DNA of 64,000 bases from Simmondsia chinensis (lineage: Eukaryota > Streptophyta > Magnoliopsida > Caryophyllales > Simmondsiaceae): the NCBI GenBank assembly GCA_018398585.1, contig JAGTTD010000003.1, forward strand, positions 5,588,637 to 5,652,636, written 5' to 3'. Shown one piece after another: positions 12,161-23,840 of the stretch. Positions within the stretch are counted from its first letter, which is position 1. Every line of letters starts with the position of its first letter. The notes beneath the pieces were generated by a model, which was not told the DNA's origin, did no database searches, and was given only the letters and a program-made list of their open reading frames with translations. A program made the translations under genes and the position numbers.

Positions 12161-13979
12161 TTGATCCAGAATTTTAGTACAGGGTGGACATGAACTATAA
12201 ACCACCTTCACTTTTAAATATGCTCTGTTCATAGGCCGCATATCTTTTAGAACATCTCATTTGAAATCAAAATTTAGTTAAATGGTTGCATAATTCAATA
12301 AAAATTTTTTGATTAAAAATCAAAATTTAACCTATTATCTATCATAAATACATAAAATTGTGGGATATAATTTTAGGATAATATTAATAGGCACCCCCAG
12401 ACTATTGATCAAAATCAAAATAACCCCCAAACTTCTAATTTATCAAAGATACCCCCAAGTTTAGCAAGAATAAACTTTTATCATTATTTTATATATTTAT
12501 AGAATTAACTACTTAATCCAATTATCTTGAACGGCCTTTTTATTTTGAAAACAATGTATTGTTGTATTATTTGTGGGACACCCAAATACATCTTCCTCAA
12601 TAAAACAAGTACACTAAATCAGAAATTAATGAACTTCATAATTAACATTTCATTAGTTGACATTTTTGGGATGAACTAAGTGGATTGTAGAACCATTTTC
12701 TAAAGGTATCTCTCCATTTTGAATTAAAAAACAAAAAAGTTAAAGAATTAATTAATTCTTAGGATATAATTAATCGAAAATCATTCAAAGGTGGATGGAA
12801 GAAATTGCAATTACTTTAATATAAACAATTAAAGACATTACACATTTTGCACTACTGAGTTTAGTGCTGCTTTGGAAAAATGGACGCAAGATTGGATTGG
12901 ATGAGAGGTCATAATAATGCAAACCATAAAGAATGCTTCACTCTATGCCAACATTCCAATCGTGCTATGAAATTAAATTTATAAATTTATATATACAAAC
13001 ACTGTTGGAGCCAAATGTATAACGTAGTATACAAAACATATAAAATAGAAGGATAATACCTGGAATGGATGGAAATGATGAAATAGCAATAACATAATAG
13101 TTAAGCGAGGCGTAGATAACGCTCTCTTCAAGATGGTTCTACACCCCTATCGGATCAAGACTGGTGCAGAAGGTACCAATGCGCCGCCTCCAGCATATAG
13201 CACCCAACTAGAAAGTTGAAACTTTCTCGGTCTGCACAACATTGAAAAATAAAGCCTCCACAATACCTTACTTTGCCAAAGTATTAAAAGACAAACCTTA
13301 AAAAGATAAAATAATAAAATTCAGGTGTCAAATAATATCATTTTAGGAATCCAACTTTTTCCATAATTTTCAACGTCATAAAAAGAAAAACAAAAAGAAT
13401 ATATATTCAAGTCATAAAGTGGTTCTCTATATCGCAAAATAAGTGGAAAAAGTGTGCATATCTAACATCCTCTTTCTAGCTTTAAGAATATATATTCGAA
13501 AACGTCTCTAATTAATTAGCTTTTTAAATCAAATGAAAAGAAAAAAGACATTAAAGAAAAAAACTTACAATTAATGGCTGATCTACAAAGTTTTAACACT
13601 AGAGACACATCTGAGTGGTAATTGTAGCAATATTTTTGAGTGCATAATTCAAGCATATGATAAATGCAGTATTTTGTTTTTGAATATATTTGTATATTCG
13701 TAAGCATTTATATCATTTGTGATATTAGCAAAATAATTCTTTAAATTTATTTACGAGAATCTGAAATCCTACACGAACTTAAGCTATTTTGAATGTTCAT
13801 AAAACTGATTTATTATAACCTAATATGATAATAAACCAGTATATAGTATAATTCTTTATATCCTATAATGGCTTACAAAAGCTCTAAAACATTTAAAGAC
13901 ATAGAAATAAGGGGCAAAGAGATTAATCGATATAATACAAGTTATATGAATTTAGATGCACAAAACAAGTTATAAATGA
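12161..13979. other. AT-rich stretch, nothing firm
   Basis: No gene or bordered element seen. A GC-richer block near 13080-13260 has no open frame or inverted repeat that I can support. Confidence 0.45.
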
Positions 13980-14270
13980 AAGACTGATATATAACAAATT
14001 ATAAAAAAATGCTCTAATAATAGTACACATACTTAAGAGAAAAGCGTTTTCGTTATACATGTGTCATAAAATAAAATAATTAGCGAGGTTTAACATTTCA
14101 TATAAATAATTTCTATTTGATAACAAAAAAAAAAAAAAAACTATAATTATAGCGTAAGAAGAAGTTGAAAAGAATCCAACATTGCTAATGATATTATAAA
14201 AAAAATATAATTCTAATTGGAAAACAATATATAAAAGTTTTAATATCATTATATGTATTAATAAAGTAAT
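13980..14270 (-). repeat. inverted, diverged copy of a dispersed AT-rich repeat
   Basis: On the minus strand this matches the part of the duplication units at about 34740-35000, 46870-47110 and 60890-61160. Shared landmarks are GTTGGATTCTTTTCAACTTC, TTATATGAAATGTT and CTTTTCTCTTA in the same order and spacing. It is more diverged than the others. Confidence 0.65.
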
Positions 14271-15420
14271 TTTTAAAATAATTGCTATTAGCTAAATTAA
14301 AAAAAATATATAAGTACGTAGTCTCTATCTCCATAAAAGAGAAGTTGCCCTCTCCCCAAAAGCCTTCAAACCTCCATTTCTAGCATCTTAGTGAGTTGGC
14401 TTTTTATTTTCCTCTCTACAAATAAATTGCGTATGTACAACTCATTTACAACCATTACTAGAGCATTCAATTTTGCAATGACACATGTATATCAAAATGG
14501 TAGAAAAAAGTCACCTATGGAAAATGAAGGATAATCTTACAAATGGACATTAACAACCAAAACATTATAACCCTTCAATTACCTTCAAACCACTTAAACC
14601 AACCTATGAATAGCCAAACCACCAAAAAGATAGCCTACAACCCCCGATTTTATTATCACACTACCATACCTTCAAGTAAAGAAGTCGATTTCAATTATAC
14701 TTAGAAAACACTGAAAATCGTATAGATTTAGGGAGAATTGAAGAATTGTCAATGACCAAATGTGCAAAACTTTTAAATTAGAACTGTTTAATCCCTGAAG
14801 TTGCTCTTATTTACGAACTTTGCCGCTCCTTAATTCGGTATGCAAAACATTGTGTTTTGAGTTCCAAATACACTTTCAGTGATTTGTTTTTTATGTTGTA
14901 ATAAACCTATTTTATAGCTAAACTCAGTTTTAGCTCATTTTAATTCTAAATGGTATATTTAGATATGGCATAGGACATATGAGTACCAATTATGATCCAA
15001 CACTAATATTACGTTAGAACTAAAGGCCTTACTGAGATTGCTGAAATAAACTATTTTTGTGTAAATTAATACAGGCGTTCTCATGGCTCGACAGTTCTTG
15101 AGGTGTGGAGGATCCATCTGCCTCCACCACTTCGGCAATTGTGAGCGTGGCGTATGATATGGCCCGTTTACAATGGAGACAAGCATACATTTACGGCATT
15201 GTAATTCTTGCAAACAACTAATGAAATGTTTAAGAAACAATAACTGCACAGTAGTGCATGTTTCGTCTATTTTTGTTCATGCGGTCTTCGTAAATTTCAT
15301 AAAACAAACTTGTTTAAAGACTTACTATGACTTGGGGCAAATTGAAATTGAACCTCACTTGATTGACCTCACTAATTAACTTTTCTTGTGTATTGATGTT
15401 TTGGGGAATCTAACAAGCTA
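14271..15420. other. AT-rich stretch, nothing firm
   Basis: A GC-richer patch at 15070-15230 is locally open on both strands, but neither frame shows a recognisable domain or start context. Confidence 0.4.
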
Positions 15421-15610
15421 TAGCTGTTGAGAACATCACATGTGAGTTTATATAATAGAATCTCACATTGGAATTGTGAGAGTTAAGAGACCAATTTATA
15501 GTATGTTACTCCATCTATTGGTAATTGGTTTTAAAATGGAACCCCACTTGGGCTTATATTTGGATCTCATTTGTTTCAACTCCGTGGGTAGGGCCTCAAA
15601 AGCCCAGTGA
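15421..15610 (+). repeat. possible TRIM/LARD LTR fragment
   Basis: It begins TGTTGAGAACATCACATG and contains tctcacattggaa and attggttttaaaatggaacc, phrases that recur in plant TRIM LTRs. No partner LTR or primer site was identified. Confidence 0.35.
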
Positions 15611-16739
15611 AATTTAACAGTTACCAAAAATAACAACAAAATACTTCTAAAAATAGCATTTTTTTAATAAAAATTTCCCCTTAATGTCACCCGCCTTGAC
15701 TGGTGTTCCACATGGGTGCCGCCTCATTGGTTATAATTTTTTGTCAGCTTTATTTTTTGTTTTTTTTTATTAACACCAAAGCATATTTATGGATCCATAT
15801 GGACGATATATTCATTATACAAACAATTTGACACCTACATGGATAATGCTGAACCAAACTGTCAATAGGTAGTTCTTGGAGTGGTGATGTTGTAAGCAGG
15901 TTCCTTCGACCTATATTCACCATAGTGGCTTGGGAGAATCTTATGATACTTTGACTCTGGGCATTCAATTCCTACGAGGACTTGCAAAGTTGATATTGAG
16001 TATTGCTCTGGTTGGTAGGACATATGTTCTATGAAACATCATTCATGCAAACCCTCAAAAGTCCTTGGCAAATGCAGATGGACAATAAGAAAAGAGTCAC
16101 GTGATTGGTTCTATAAGATTAGTTTTGATGGTATAAGTCACATTGGAAACATGTTAAACATTTGAGAGTATCCGTAAACCAGGGTTTCCCAAAGCCTATT
16201 TTGATGGAAGGAACGATTTTGCAAAGTAATTGCTATCTAATAGGTTCATAAAACGGCACTAGCTCTTCATGTCATCTTGTCATCGAGATGCCTTGCTAGA
16301 GGACAACTTTGATTAGGGCATGCTCGTGACTTGTAGTGTAATTTGAGAAAACCATTAAAAGAAGTTTGATCAGGTGCCATCGTTTAAGAATACTATAGTC
16401 ATATATCTACTACAGGCTCCATATTAACCCAATAGGTCTTGCACATATAGCGAGATCGATATAATTTGGTGGAGTTATTATTTAAGTAAGAATTACCACT
16501 CCACTTGAAATAAAAGGATTGATAATTCTAACTCTATGCGTGGTTGAACTTAGGTTGGTCCTCATGCTCCAGATTTTGCTTAATTCACATGTAAAAAAGC
16601 AAAATATAGATTTGGCTTATGAACCTACAAGGGCGATTATGGAATATTGGCGATTACAGAATTGTTCTTACGTGAATAATTTTGTTTTTGAGAAGATAAA
16701 TAACATTGTTATTTATTTATTAGATTAAGAGACAATGAG
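15611..16739. other. no recognisable gene
   Basis: Short open frames only (for example 16519-16728), with no domain motif and no terminal structure. Confidence 0.45.
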
Positions 16740-16969
16740 TATAAACGAAATTTAAATAAGATTTAACATATATTGTGATGGATTATTTCTAAAAGCACAC
16801 CCATAGAGGCCATTGGCATTACATTTACATAGAGAAGGGTACTTGGGAATATTAAAGAGGATCTTGCATAATCACAATCATGTGATATCCATGATATATG
16901 CTATATCCCAATCGTATCATATCATATCATATGTGATATTATAGTGATACCCCACTTTAATCTGAACTT

Positions 16970-17296
16970 GGGGGGACCGTGAAGGATTTTATGCATTTTT
17001 AGTTGATTTTAGCTGTGTAATTCTCTTTTGGATTCAAATTGCATTTCTTGCGGGAAAGGCAGGTAAGGTAGTTAGCGGCTAAGTGTGTTGTTGACGGGAA
17101 TTGCTTGTAATTGGATTTTAAGCTTGTTTTCCATTCTTAGTGTTAGCCATCTATTTTCCTTAGTATAAATAAGCAAATATCTTGTAATCGGAACTCATTG
17201 AAATGAAATTGATTTAATTCTCTCTCAACCCTAATTTTCTCTCTCATACTCTTATATCTCAAGTTTATGATTCAAGTTAGATCTTGAATCATAACA
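16970..17296 (+). repeat. 5' LTR of Gypsy element at 17-22 kb
   Basis: Matches 22054-22413 along its length and ends TTGAATCATAACA. A TATA box (agtataaataagc, near 17163) lies in the expected promoter region and may have started transcription of the element. Confidence 0.85.
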
Positions 17297-17298
17297 AT

Positions 17299-17310
17299 TG
17301 GTATCAGAGC
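17299..17310 (+). other. primer-binding site
   Basis: TGGTATCAGAGC, complementary to the 3' end of initiator tRNA-Met, two bases after the LTR. It primes minus-strand cDNA synthesis. Confidence 0.9.
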
Positions 17311-17379
17311 TTATGTTTGCTACCGATCGGTTACTTGATAGATTGATTGGAGCTAGCTAGACGCAAGAAGACAATACCA

Positions 17380-18300
17380 ATGGCTGGTGGAGTAACTACT
17401 CCAACAAATGCTTGTGCAAATGCAACTTATAATGAGCCTCCTGGAGTAGAAGTGTAATCTGCTGCCTGTCAGCTTGATCGTCCTCCTGATACTATATGAC
17501 CTCAATCATTTGGATCCAGTGAGAATGGAACTACAGGTGGAAGAACTCAAGGATTCAGATGGTTGCGTGTGGAGATTAATACATTTGAAGAACAACAACC
17601 TCAGTCATGGATCAGGTGATGCGAAAGTTACTTTCCATTCTATCGTATTGATGAAACTGAGAAAGTAAAGTTAGCTGCGGTATATCTCCAAGGAGATCAG
17701 GAAGTCTGGTATTATAGTCAGGTTTGCAGCAATCCTTACTTGACATGGACCGAGTTTGTGAATGAACTCTATGAGAGGTATGGAGAAGAGGATCATTCTG
17801 AGGTGATTGATCACTTCAACAAACTGGCTCAAACTTCACCTGTAACAGAATATATGATATCGTTTTGAGAATTTGAGAGCTAGAATGTTGACTATTAATC
17901 TCAGAGCTAGTGAGTCTTATTACATATCCAGTTTCATAAGTGGCCTTAAACCTAGGATTAAAAACTTGGTTAAGGCATTGAATCCTGGAACCTTGACTCA
18001 GGCCTTTTCTAAGGTTAAATTGATGGACGCCATGGTCTTGGTTGGTTCTGATGAACATAGGTCCAGGGCTTCAAAGTTATTATCTCAACAGCAGGCTACT
18101 CCTGTTAATGGTTCAAGGACCTTGAGTTCAGAAGAGAAGAAGATTCAGAGGTTGTGTTTCACATGCAATCAGAAGTACTTCTTTGGACACAACTGTAATC
18201 CTAAGTTGCTAATGACTGTCCCTAGAGCAAATGCTTGTGAGGACAATGAGGTTCAGGAAATAGAAGAAATCTTTGAAATGCATGAAGAGCAGGATCATAA
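17380..18300 (+). pseudogene. Gypsy gag, broken
   Basis: It starts MAGGVTTPTN at 17380, then has stops near 17458 and 17500. The gag core is visible as QPQSWI, LAAVYLQGDQEVWYYS and WTEFVNELYERYG, then YYISSFISGLKPRIKNLV. The zinc knuckle, 18154-18195, reads CFTCNQKYFFGHNC, the CX2C...GHXC form seen in plant chromoviruses. An acidic linker leads to the protease. Gag would package element RNA in cytoplasmic particles. Confidence 0.8.
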
Positions 18301-18329
18301 GGAATCTGAAAATGATGAAATGGAGATAT

Positions 18330-19110
18330 CTGTCTGGGCCCTTACTGGAAATGGCTCTCTCAACATGATAAGAATCAAAGGAGAGATGGGACACAAGCAT
18401 TTGTTGATCTGGATTGATAGCGGTAGTACACATAGCTTTGTGGATCCTAAGCTTGTGAAGTAGGTCGGGTATGAAATAATCAAGACTAGCCCCTTATCTG
18501 TCACAGTGGCTGATGGGAATTTGTTAAAGTATAAAACCAATCTTGGGCCTTCAACCATCTGCTTAAGCTTTTGGGACAGATGGTTCCTTCACATAGTATC
18601 AGAGCCCTATTGACCAAAAGGTCATGAGTTCGAATCTCAATAGCCCCCACTTTCAATATTAAAAACAATTTAAGTGCAAGGTATAAGGTGGGCCTGTGTA
18701 CTATCAACGCTTCAAGCCCAAATGGACATTTGCGTGAGGGGGCATGTTAGAGTATAAAACCAATCTTGCACCTTCAGTCATCAGCTTAAGCTTTTGGGAT
18801 AGATGGTTCCTGGACAGAATTCCATGATCACATAGATGAAATGTAAAGGGTTCTATTAGAGGATGCAAGGACGTCAATTTGAGTATGATTTTAGAGTACT
18901 TAAATTGGGAGGTTGTGATATGGTCCTTGGGGTTGATTGGATGAAAACCATTAGTCCCATAGTCTTTGATTTTGCTCAACTATCAGTGTCTTTTGAAAGG
19001 AGAGGACAAAGTGTGGTGTTGTAAGGGATTATATAGAAGGGACAATTGCAGATGATGAAAGGGAAGGGCTTTAAGAAGATGGTCAGGAAGGGCAGTATGA
19101 GTGGATTGGT
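18330..19110 (+). pseudogene. Gypsy protease, split by a TRIM
   Basis: The active site [14 protein letters not shown] (about 18408-18455) is intact, but a stop follows at 18461. The TRIM sits after VADGN (18517). Beyond it the flap region [14 protein letters not shown] (about 18905-18950) continues in a different frame. Non-functional. Confidence 0.8.
18522..18816 (+). mobile_element. intact TRIM, 295 bp, in the Gypsy protease
   Basis: Two 72-bp LTRs (18522-18593 and 18745-18816) start TGTTARAGTATAAAACC and end CA. A primer site tagtatcagagcc (18594-18606) follows the first, and a polypurine tract gtgaggggg (about 18735-18742) precedes the second. The target duplication GAATT is perfect (18517-18521 and 18817-18821). 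The internal part is about 150 bp and non-coding, so it needs proteins from other elements. It inserted after the Gypsy element had landed. Confidence 0.95.
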
Positions 19111-19113
19111 CAG

Positions 19114-19989
19114 TTGTTTTCTATTACTGCTAGTTCTAATGCAGCTCAAGGAGCTTCAGATCCCTTGATTGGACAGTTGCTACATGAGTATGAGGATGTT
19201 TTTTCACTGCCATCTACCTTGCCTCCTAAGAGGGTTTTGGATCATGCTATTCCTCTTAAGGTTAATTTCAATCCCATGAATTTAAGGCCTTATAAGTATC
19301 CTCACTCACAGAAAAGTGAGATTGAAAGACAAGTTGAAGAGTTATTGAAGACAAACTTCACTAGACATAGCAACAACCCCTTTGATTCTCCGGTGATTCT
19401 TGTTAAGAAGAAGGATGGTTCATCTCGATTGTGTGTGCATTACAGGAATCTCAACTCTCTCACCATCAAGGATAAGTTTCCAATTCCTATTATAGATGGT
19501 CTGCTTGATGAGTTAAATGGTTCCTAGTACTATTCCAAGTTAGACTTGAGGCAGGGATATCACCAGATTTGAGTGATAGATTAGGATATTCACAAGACTG
19601 CCTGCATGACACATCATGGACATTATGAATTTGTGGTTATGCCTTTTGGCTTAACCAATGCTCCGACTACCTTTCAGGCATTGATGAACCACGTGTTTAA
19701 GGTTCATTTGAGGAAGTTTGTGTTGGTGTTCTTCGATGATATACTAGTTTATAGTTCCTCCATAGAAGCACATGTCAAGCATTTGAGGCAAGTCTTTCAG
19801 ATTATGCACAAGAATAAGTTGTATGCCAAGCTGGCCAAGTATTCATTTGCTCATAATCAAGTGGAATACTTTGGACACATAGTTTCCAAGAAAGGTGTTG
19901 CAACAGATCCTAGCAAGATACAATCAATGAGAGAGTGGCCTATTCCTCAAAACCTGAAGCAGTTGAGAGGTTTTCCTGGATTGACTTGA
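19114..19989 (+). pseudogene. Gypsy reverse transcriptase, broken
   Basis: Two open pieces in one frame (19114-19527, 19606-19989) cover fingers and palm: [43 protein letters not shown], and the catalytic FFDDIL box (near 19732-19750) with both aspartates kept. Stops at 19525 and about 19573 separate them, and a further stop follows GFPGLT at 19987. RT would copy RNA into cDNA. Confidence 0.9.
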
Positions 19990-20520
19990 TACTATAGGAA
20001 GTTCATTGCTGGATATGGAGTGTTGGCCAAACCCTTGACTGATCTCTAGAAGAAGGATGCATTCGTATGATCTAAATTTGCTTAAGTAGTGTTTGAAAGC
20101 CTCAAGTCAGCTATGTGTTCTGCACCAGTCCTAATTATGCCTAATTTTGGAGAGCCTTTTGCACTGGAAACTGATGCTAGCAGCATGGGAATTGGGGCAG
20201 TCCTTTCTTTGCAAGAGGGACCAGTGGCCTTCCTCAGTCTGGGCCTTAGTCCAAGAAACTAGTAGCTCTCAATTTGTGAAAAAGAGTATTTGGCCATCTT
20301 GTTAGCAATTCAGAAGTGGAGGCACTACTTTGAGGGACATCATTTTGTTATCAAAACTGACCACTAGAGTCTTAAATATCTTCTAGAGTAGAATATCACC
20401 ATGAGAGTGCAAAGAAAGGGACTTATGAAGATGTTGGGATTGAGTTATTCTATTGAGTATCGTAGCAGAAGAGAGAACCTTGTTGCTGATGCCCTCTCTC
20501 AAAGGTTTCAAGGAAGTGAA
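19990..20520 (+). pseudogene. Gypsy connection and RNase H, broken
   Basis: YYRKFIAGYG continues from the RT, then RNase H motifs: [15 protein letters not shown] (first catalytic Asp), CEKEYLAILLAIQKWRHYF (Glu), and KTDH*SLKYLLE (Asp, with a stop). It ends with SRRENLVADALSQR. At least six stops. Confidence 0.85.
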
Positions 20521-21720
20521 TCTAGCTTTTGCTCAACTATTTCCTGTGTCCTGCTTGAATGGATGGAGGAAGTGTATAAGTCCTATGAAGGGGATAAGTC
20601 TGCTAAAGATTGTGTTACGGCCTACAGTGTCAGTAATTCATCCATGGAAGAAGCTGAAGTCACTGTCTTGAATGGAATTGCGAGGATTAAACGCAAAGTG
20701 TATGTTGGAGCTTCCACTGATTTGAGAAGAAAGATCATTCAAGCCTTCCACACTGCTACTTGGGCTGGACACTCCGGTATAGATGGCACCTTCAAGAGGC
20801 TGACACAGTACTTTTGCTGGGTTGGAGCTAAGAAGGGGGTTAAAGAATATATGCAGGGATTTGATGCCTGTCAAAGGACTAAGTCAGAGCATATCCAGTA
20901 CCTAGGCCTACAACACCCATTGCCCATTCCTAACAGAGCATGGCAGCACATAAGCATGGATTTTGTAGAAGGATTGCCAGGCTGAGGGCAAGGAGGTGAG
21001 ATGGGTTATTGTGGATTGGTTTACAAAGTTAAGCCACTTCATTGCTTTGAGTCATCCCATTTCTGCAGAGAAATTGCCCAGGATATTCCTTGATCACATC
21101 TACAAATTGCATGGGTTGCTTCAATCCATTGTGTCTAACAAGGATAGGATGTTCACTTGTCAATTTTGGCGAGAGTTGTTCTTGTTGATAGGCTCCACTC
21201 TTGCTTTCAGTTCATCATACCATCCTCAGTGAGATGGATAAACTGACAGGGTGAATCAATGTGTGGTGTTGTATCTAAGGAGCATGACATTCACTTATCC
21301 TAAGCATTGGTCTCATTGGTTATCTTTGGCGGAGTTCTAGTATAACACTCACTTTCATTCTACCATAGGGACCAAACCCTTTAAGGCCTTATATGGGTAT
21401 GATCCTCCTTCACCAATGGTGCTGCAAGGTGTAACTTCTCATGTGGCAAAGGTCAATGATCTTCTTTCAAATGAGGCAACTGGTTCAGCAATTAAGAGAC
21501 AACCTTCAGCTAGCTCAGTCAAGGATGAAGCATTATGCTGATTAGAAGCATTCTAACAGATCCTTTGCAGTTGGAGAATTGGTGTATCTCAAGCTCCAAC
21601 CTTATAGGCATACTTCTGTTGCATTGAGTAAAAATGTCAAATTGGCGGCTCATTTCTTTGGTACTTATAAGGTATTAGAGAAATTGAGAAATGCGGCTTA
21701 TAGACTGGGGTTATTTTTTT
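20521..21720 (+). pseudogene. Gypsy integrase, broken
   Basis: Zinc-binding HHCC domain: WAGHSGIDGTFKRL, then FDACQRTK (first Cys of the pair lost). The catalytic core follows with WVIVDWFTKLSHF, VSNKDRMFTCQFW, SSSYHPQ and RVNQCV, split by stops at about 20983 and 21230. After 21300 the C-terminal GPY-type region is fragmentary and a poly-T run (about 21713-21726) interrupts it. Confidence 0.85.
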
Positions 21721-21924
21721 TTTTTTGATAAATGCGGGTCATACTGACGCTTCCTCCTAACTCTTTTGTTCATCATGTTTTTCATGTTTCTCTTTTGAAA
21801 AGACACAGGGCAGATGGGAAAGATTGTTCAAGTAAGCCTCTGGAAGCAACAAGCAATGGAACATTGATACAAGCTTCGGCAGCAGTTCGGGGATCTCGTT
21901 TGATGTAGTAGTAAGGCAAAGCAG

Positions 21925-22053
21925 TGAAGGAAGTCTTGAATCAATGGGTCAACTTGGATCCTACTCAAGCTAGCTGGTAGAGTTTGAAGTTCATGCGAGT
22001 CAATTCCCTTGTTCTTCATTCTTGGGGCAAGAATGAATTTGAGGAGTGGGTAT
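21925..22053 (+). pseudogene. chromodomain-like tail and polypurine tract
   Basis: The frame VLNQWVNLDPTQASW resembles the W..L....A.W core of Gypsy chromodomains. gaggagtggg (22041-22050) is the polypurine tract beside the 3' LTR. Confidence 0.6.
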
Positions 22054-22413
22054 TGTCATGACCGTGACGGATTTTATGAATTTTTAGTTGATTTTAGCTA
22101 TGTAATTCTCATTTGGATTCAAATTGCATTTGTGGCGGGAAAGGCGGGTAAGGTAGTTAGCAACTAAGTGTGTTTTTGGCGGGAATTGCTTGTCATTAGA
22201 TTTTAAGCTTGTTTTTCATTCTTAGTGTTACCCGTCTATTTTCCTTAGTATAAATAAGCAAATATCAGATAAATGGAACTCATTCAAATGAAATTGATCT
22301 AATTTTCTCTCTTAACCCTAATTTTCTCTCTAATTCTCATCTCTTTCACTTTTTTCTCATCTCATACTCTTATATCTCAAGTTTGGATTCAAGTTTGATC
22401 TTGAATCATAACA
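22054..22413 (+). repeat. 3' LTR of Gypsy element at 17-22 kb
   Basis: Starts TGTCATGACCGTGACGG, ends AATCATAACA. It has about 30 bp of extra CT-rich sequence compared with the 5' copy. The following GGGGGG matches the G run before the 5' LTR. Confidence 0.85.
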
Positions 22414-22429
22414 GGGGGGAGACCAACTT

Positions 22430-22950
22430 GCAGATTGGCCTTGTGGTAGGGGAAGCATTTTATAGGCAGGTTTTTTGGTGAATCTGTGTGCAACCTATTT
22501 GATAGTGTGAATCAAACATGGATGTCACCCTTAATCACCTTACTGTGGAACTAGCGAAAATCCATATCAACATGATTGATGCAGTCATTGGAGATGGGTT
22601 AGCAGCATGGTATATAGCCAAAACATTGTCACAGTAGATCAGAACATGACCTGAGTGATGGAGCCCAAGGTCTAGCGAATCCTATCACACTCATCAACAA
22701 CTTTAGCAGTAACATGTACTCTAACTCTGTCATGGACTTGGCAACTGGAGGTTGTTTCTTGGCTCTTCAAGAGATGAGGTTGGATGGAGAAAGAGGGAAA
22801 ACCCAAAGGTGGAGCATCGGACATCTAGAAATCACCCCAGTCAGCATCTGCATAAGCGGTTATGGAGGTGCAAGATCCTGGAGTAATGATGAGGCCATGG
22901 TTAGGCGTATGCTTGAGGTACCTGAGAATACACTTCACCATCTATGAATG
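22430..22950 (-). pseudogene. Copia RNase H, broken
   Basis: Minus-strand phrases match the RNase H of the Copia copies at 37266 and 63161 (same order of YCDN-, LGxQ- and W-containing blocks) but with frameshifts. Confidence 0.6.
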
Positions 22951-23840
22951 AGAGGACCTGGAAGCATACATAAACTAGAACATATGGTTAACATCGTAGC
23001 AAATGTCAGGACAGGACATATTTAGGTACTGAGGACAACCAACAGTGCTCCTGTACTCAATAGGATCTGCAAGTAAGTCCTCGTCTGTTAAAGAGAGCTA
23101 GACTCCAGTGTGGAGTGTGTTTGGATAGGTTTGGCATCAAGTATATTATGTCTGTTAGGGTAGTCAAGGGTATACTTATGTTGGGTGTGGAGGAGGCCAT
23201 GACGGGTGGGTTTGGCCTCATAGCAAACCGGGTTGAGAGTGTGTCAGTTAGATGCTTTAAGAGGTGGAGACGGGGTTTAGGGAGAACGATATTATCAATG
23301 TACAAGGGGAGACATACTAGACCTATAGGTATTCGAAGTACGAAATGGGAGGGATCAGTCTTGCTATAGTAGAACCCAATACCATGAATGAACGAACTAA
23401 ACCTATGGCACCAAGCTCGAGGTGCTTGTTTGAGCTTATATAGAGCCTTACATAGATGATATACATGGTCCAGGAATTTGGGATGGATAAAACCTTGCGA
23501 TTGTTTCATGTAAACCTCGTTAGAGACGTGATGATGTAAAATCGCCTTTTTGACATCAAGTGGTAAATGGACCAATTTTTTGTTATGGGTGTGGAAAATA
23601 CAAACTTGATGGTTCGAGGTTTAACAATCGGTTTGAACATTTCAAGGTAGTCTAGACCTTCCCGTTGGTGGAAACCTTGGGTTACCAATTTAGATTTGAA
23701 ACAATCTATACAACCCTTAGCCTTGTACTTGGCCTTCTATTTCCATGTGCTCCTGACAACATTTTGAGATGGGACTGGGGGAATAAGTTCCATGTTTGGT
23801 TTTGGAAGAGAGCATTAAACTCCTCTTCCATTGCTTCTTG
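22951..23840 (-). pseudogene. Copia reverse transcriptase, broken
   Basis: Minus-strand pieces: VTQGFHQREGLDYLEMF, LDVKKAILHHHVSNEVYMKQ, KALYKLKQAPRAW. The catalytic box reads LPLYIDNIVL, so the second Asp of YVDD is Asn. Two frames overlap near 23506-23575, marking a frameshift. Confidence 0.85.

Larger units (their letters stand above)
16970..22413 (+). mobile_element. Gypsy chromovirus, full-length but decayed
   Basis: Similar LTRs of about 327 and 360 bp flank a + strand internal region in Gypsy order: gag, protease, RT, RNase H, integrase, chromodomain-like tail. A TGGTATCAGAGC primer site follows the 5' LTR. Both flanks carry a G run consistent with a GGGGG target duplication, and the 5' LTR seems to lack its first bases (TGTCAT in the 3' copy). 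Many stops and frameshifts and a 295-bp TRIM interrupt it. Related to the better preserved element at 49289-55056. The short total length and motifs suggest the Reina lineage (inference). Confidence 0.85.

Noticed and set aside
15060..15249. GC-richer patch open on both strands, possible exon
   Set aside because: No domain, splice context or start could be supported.
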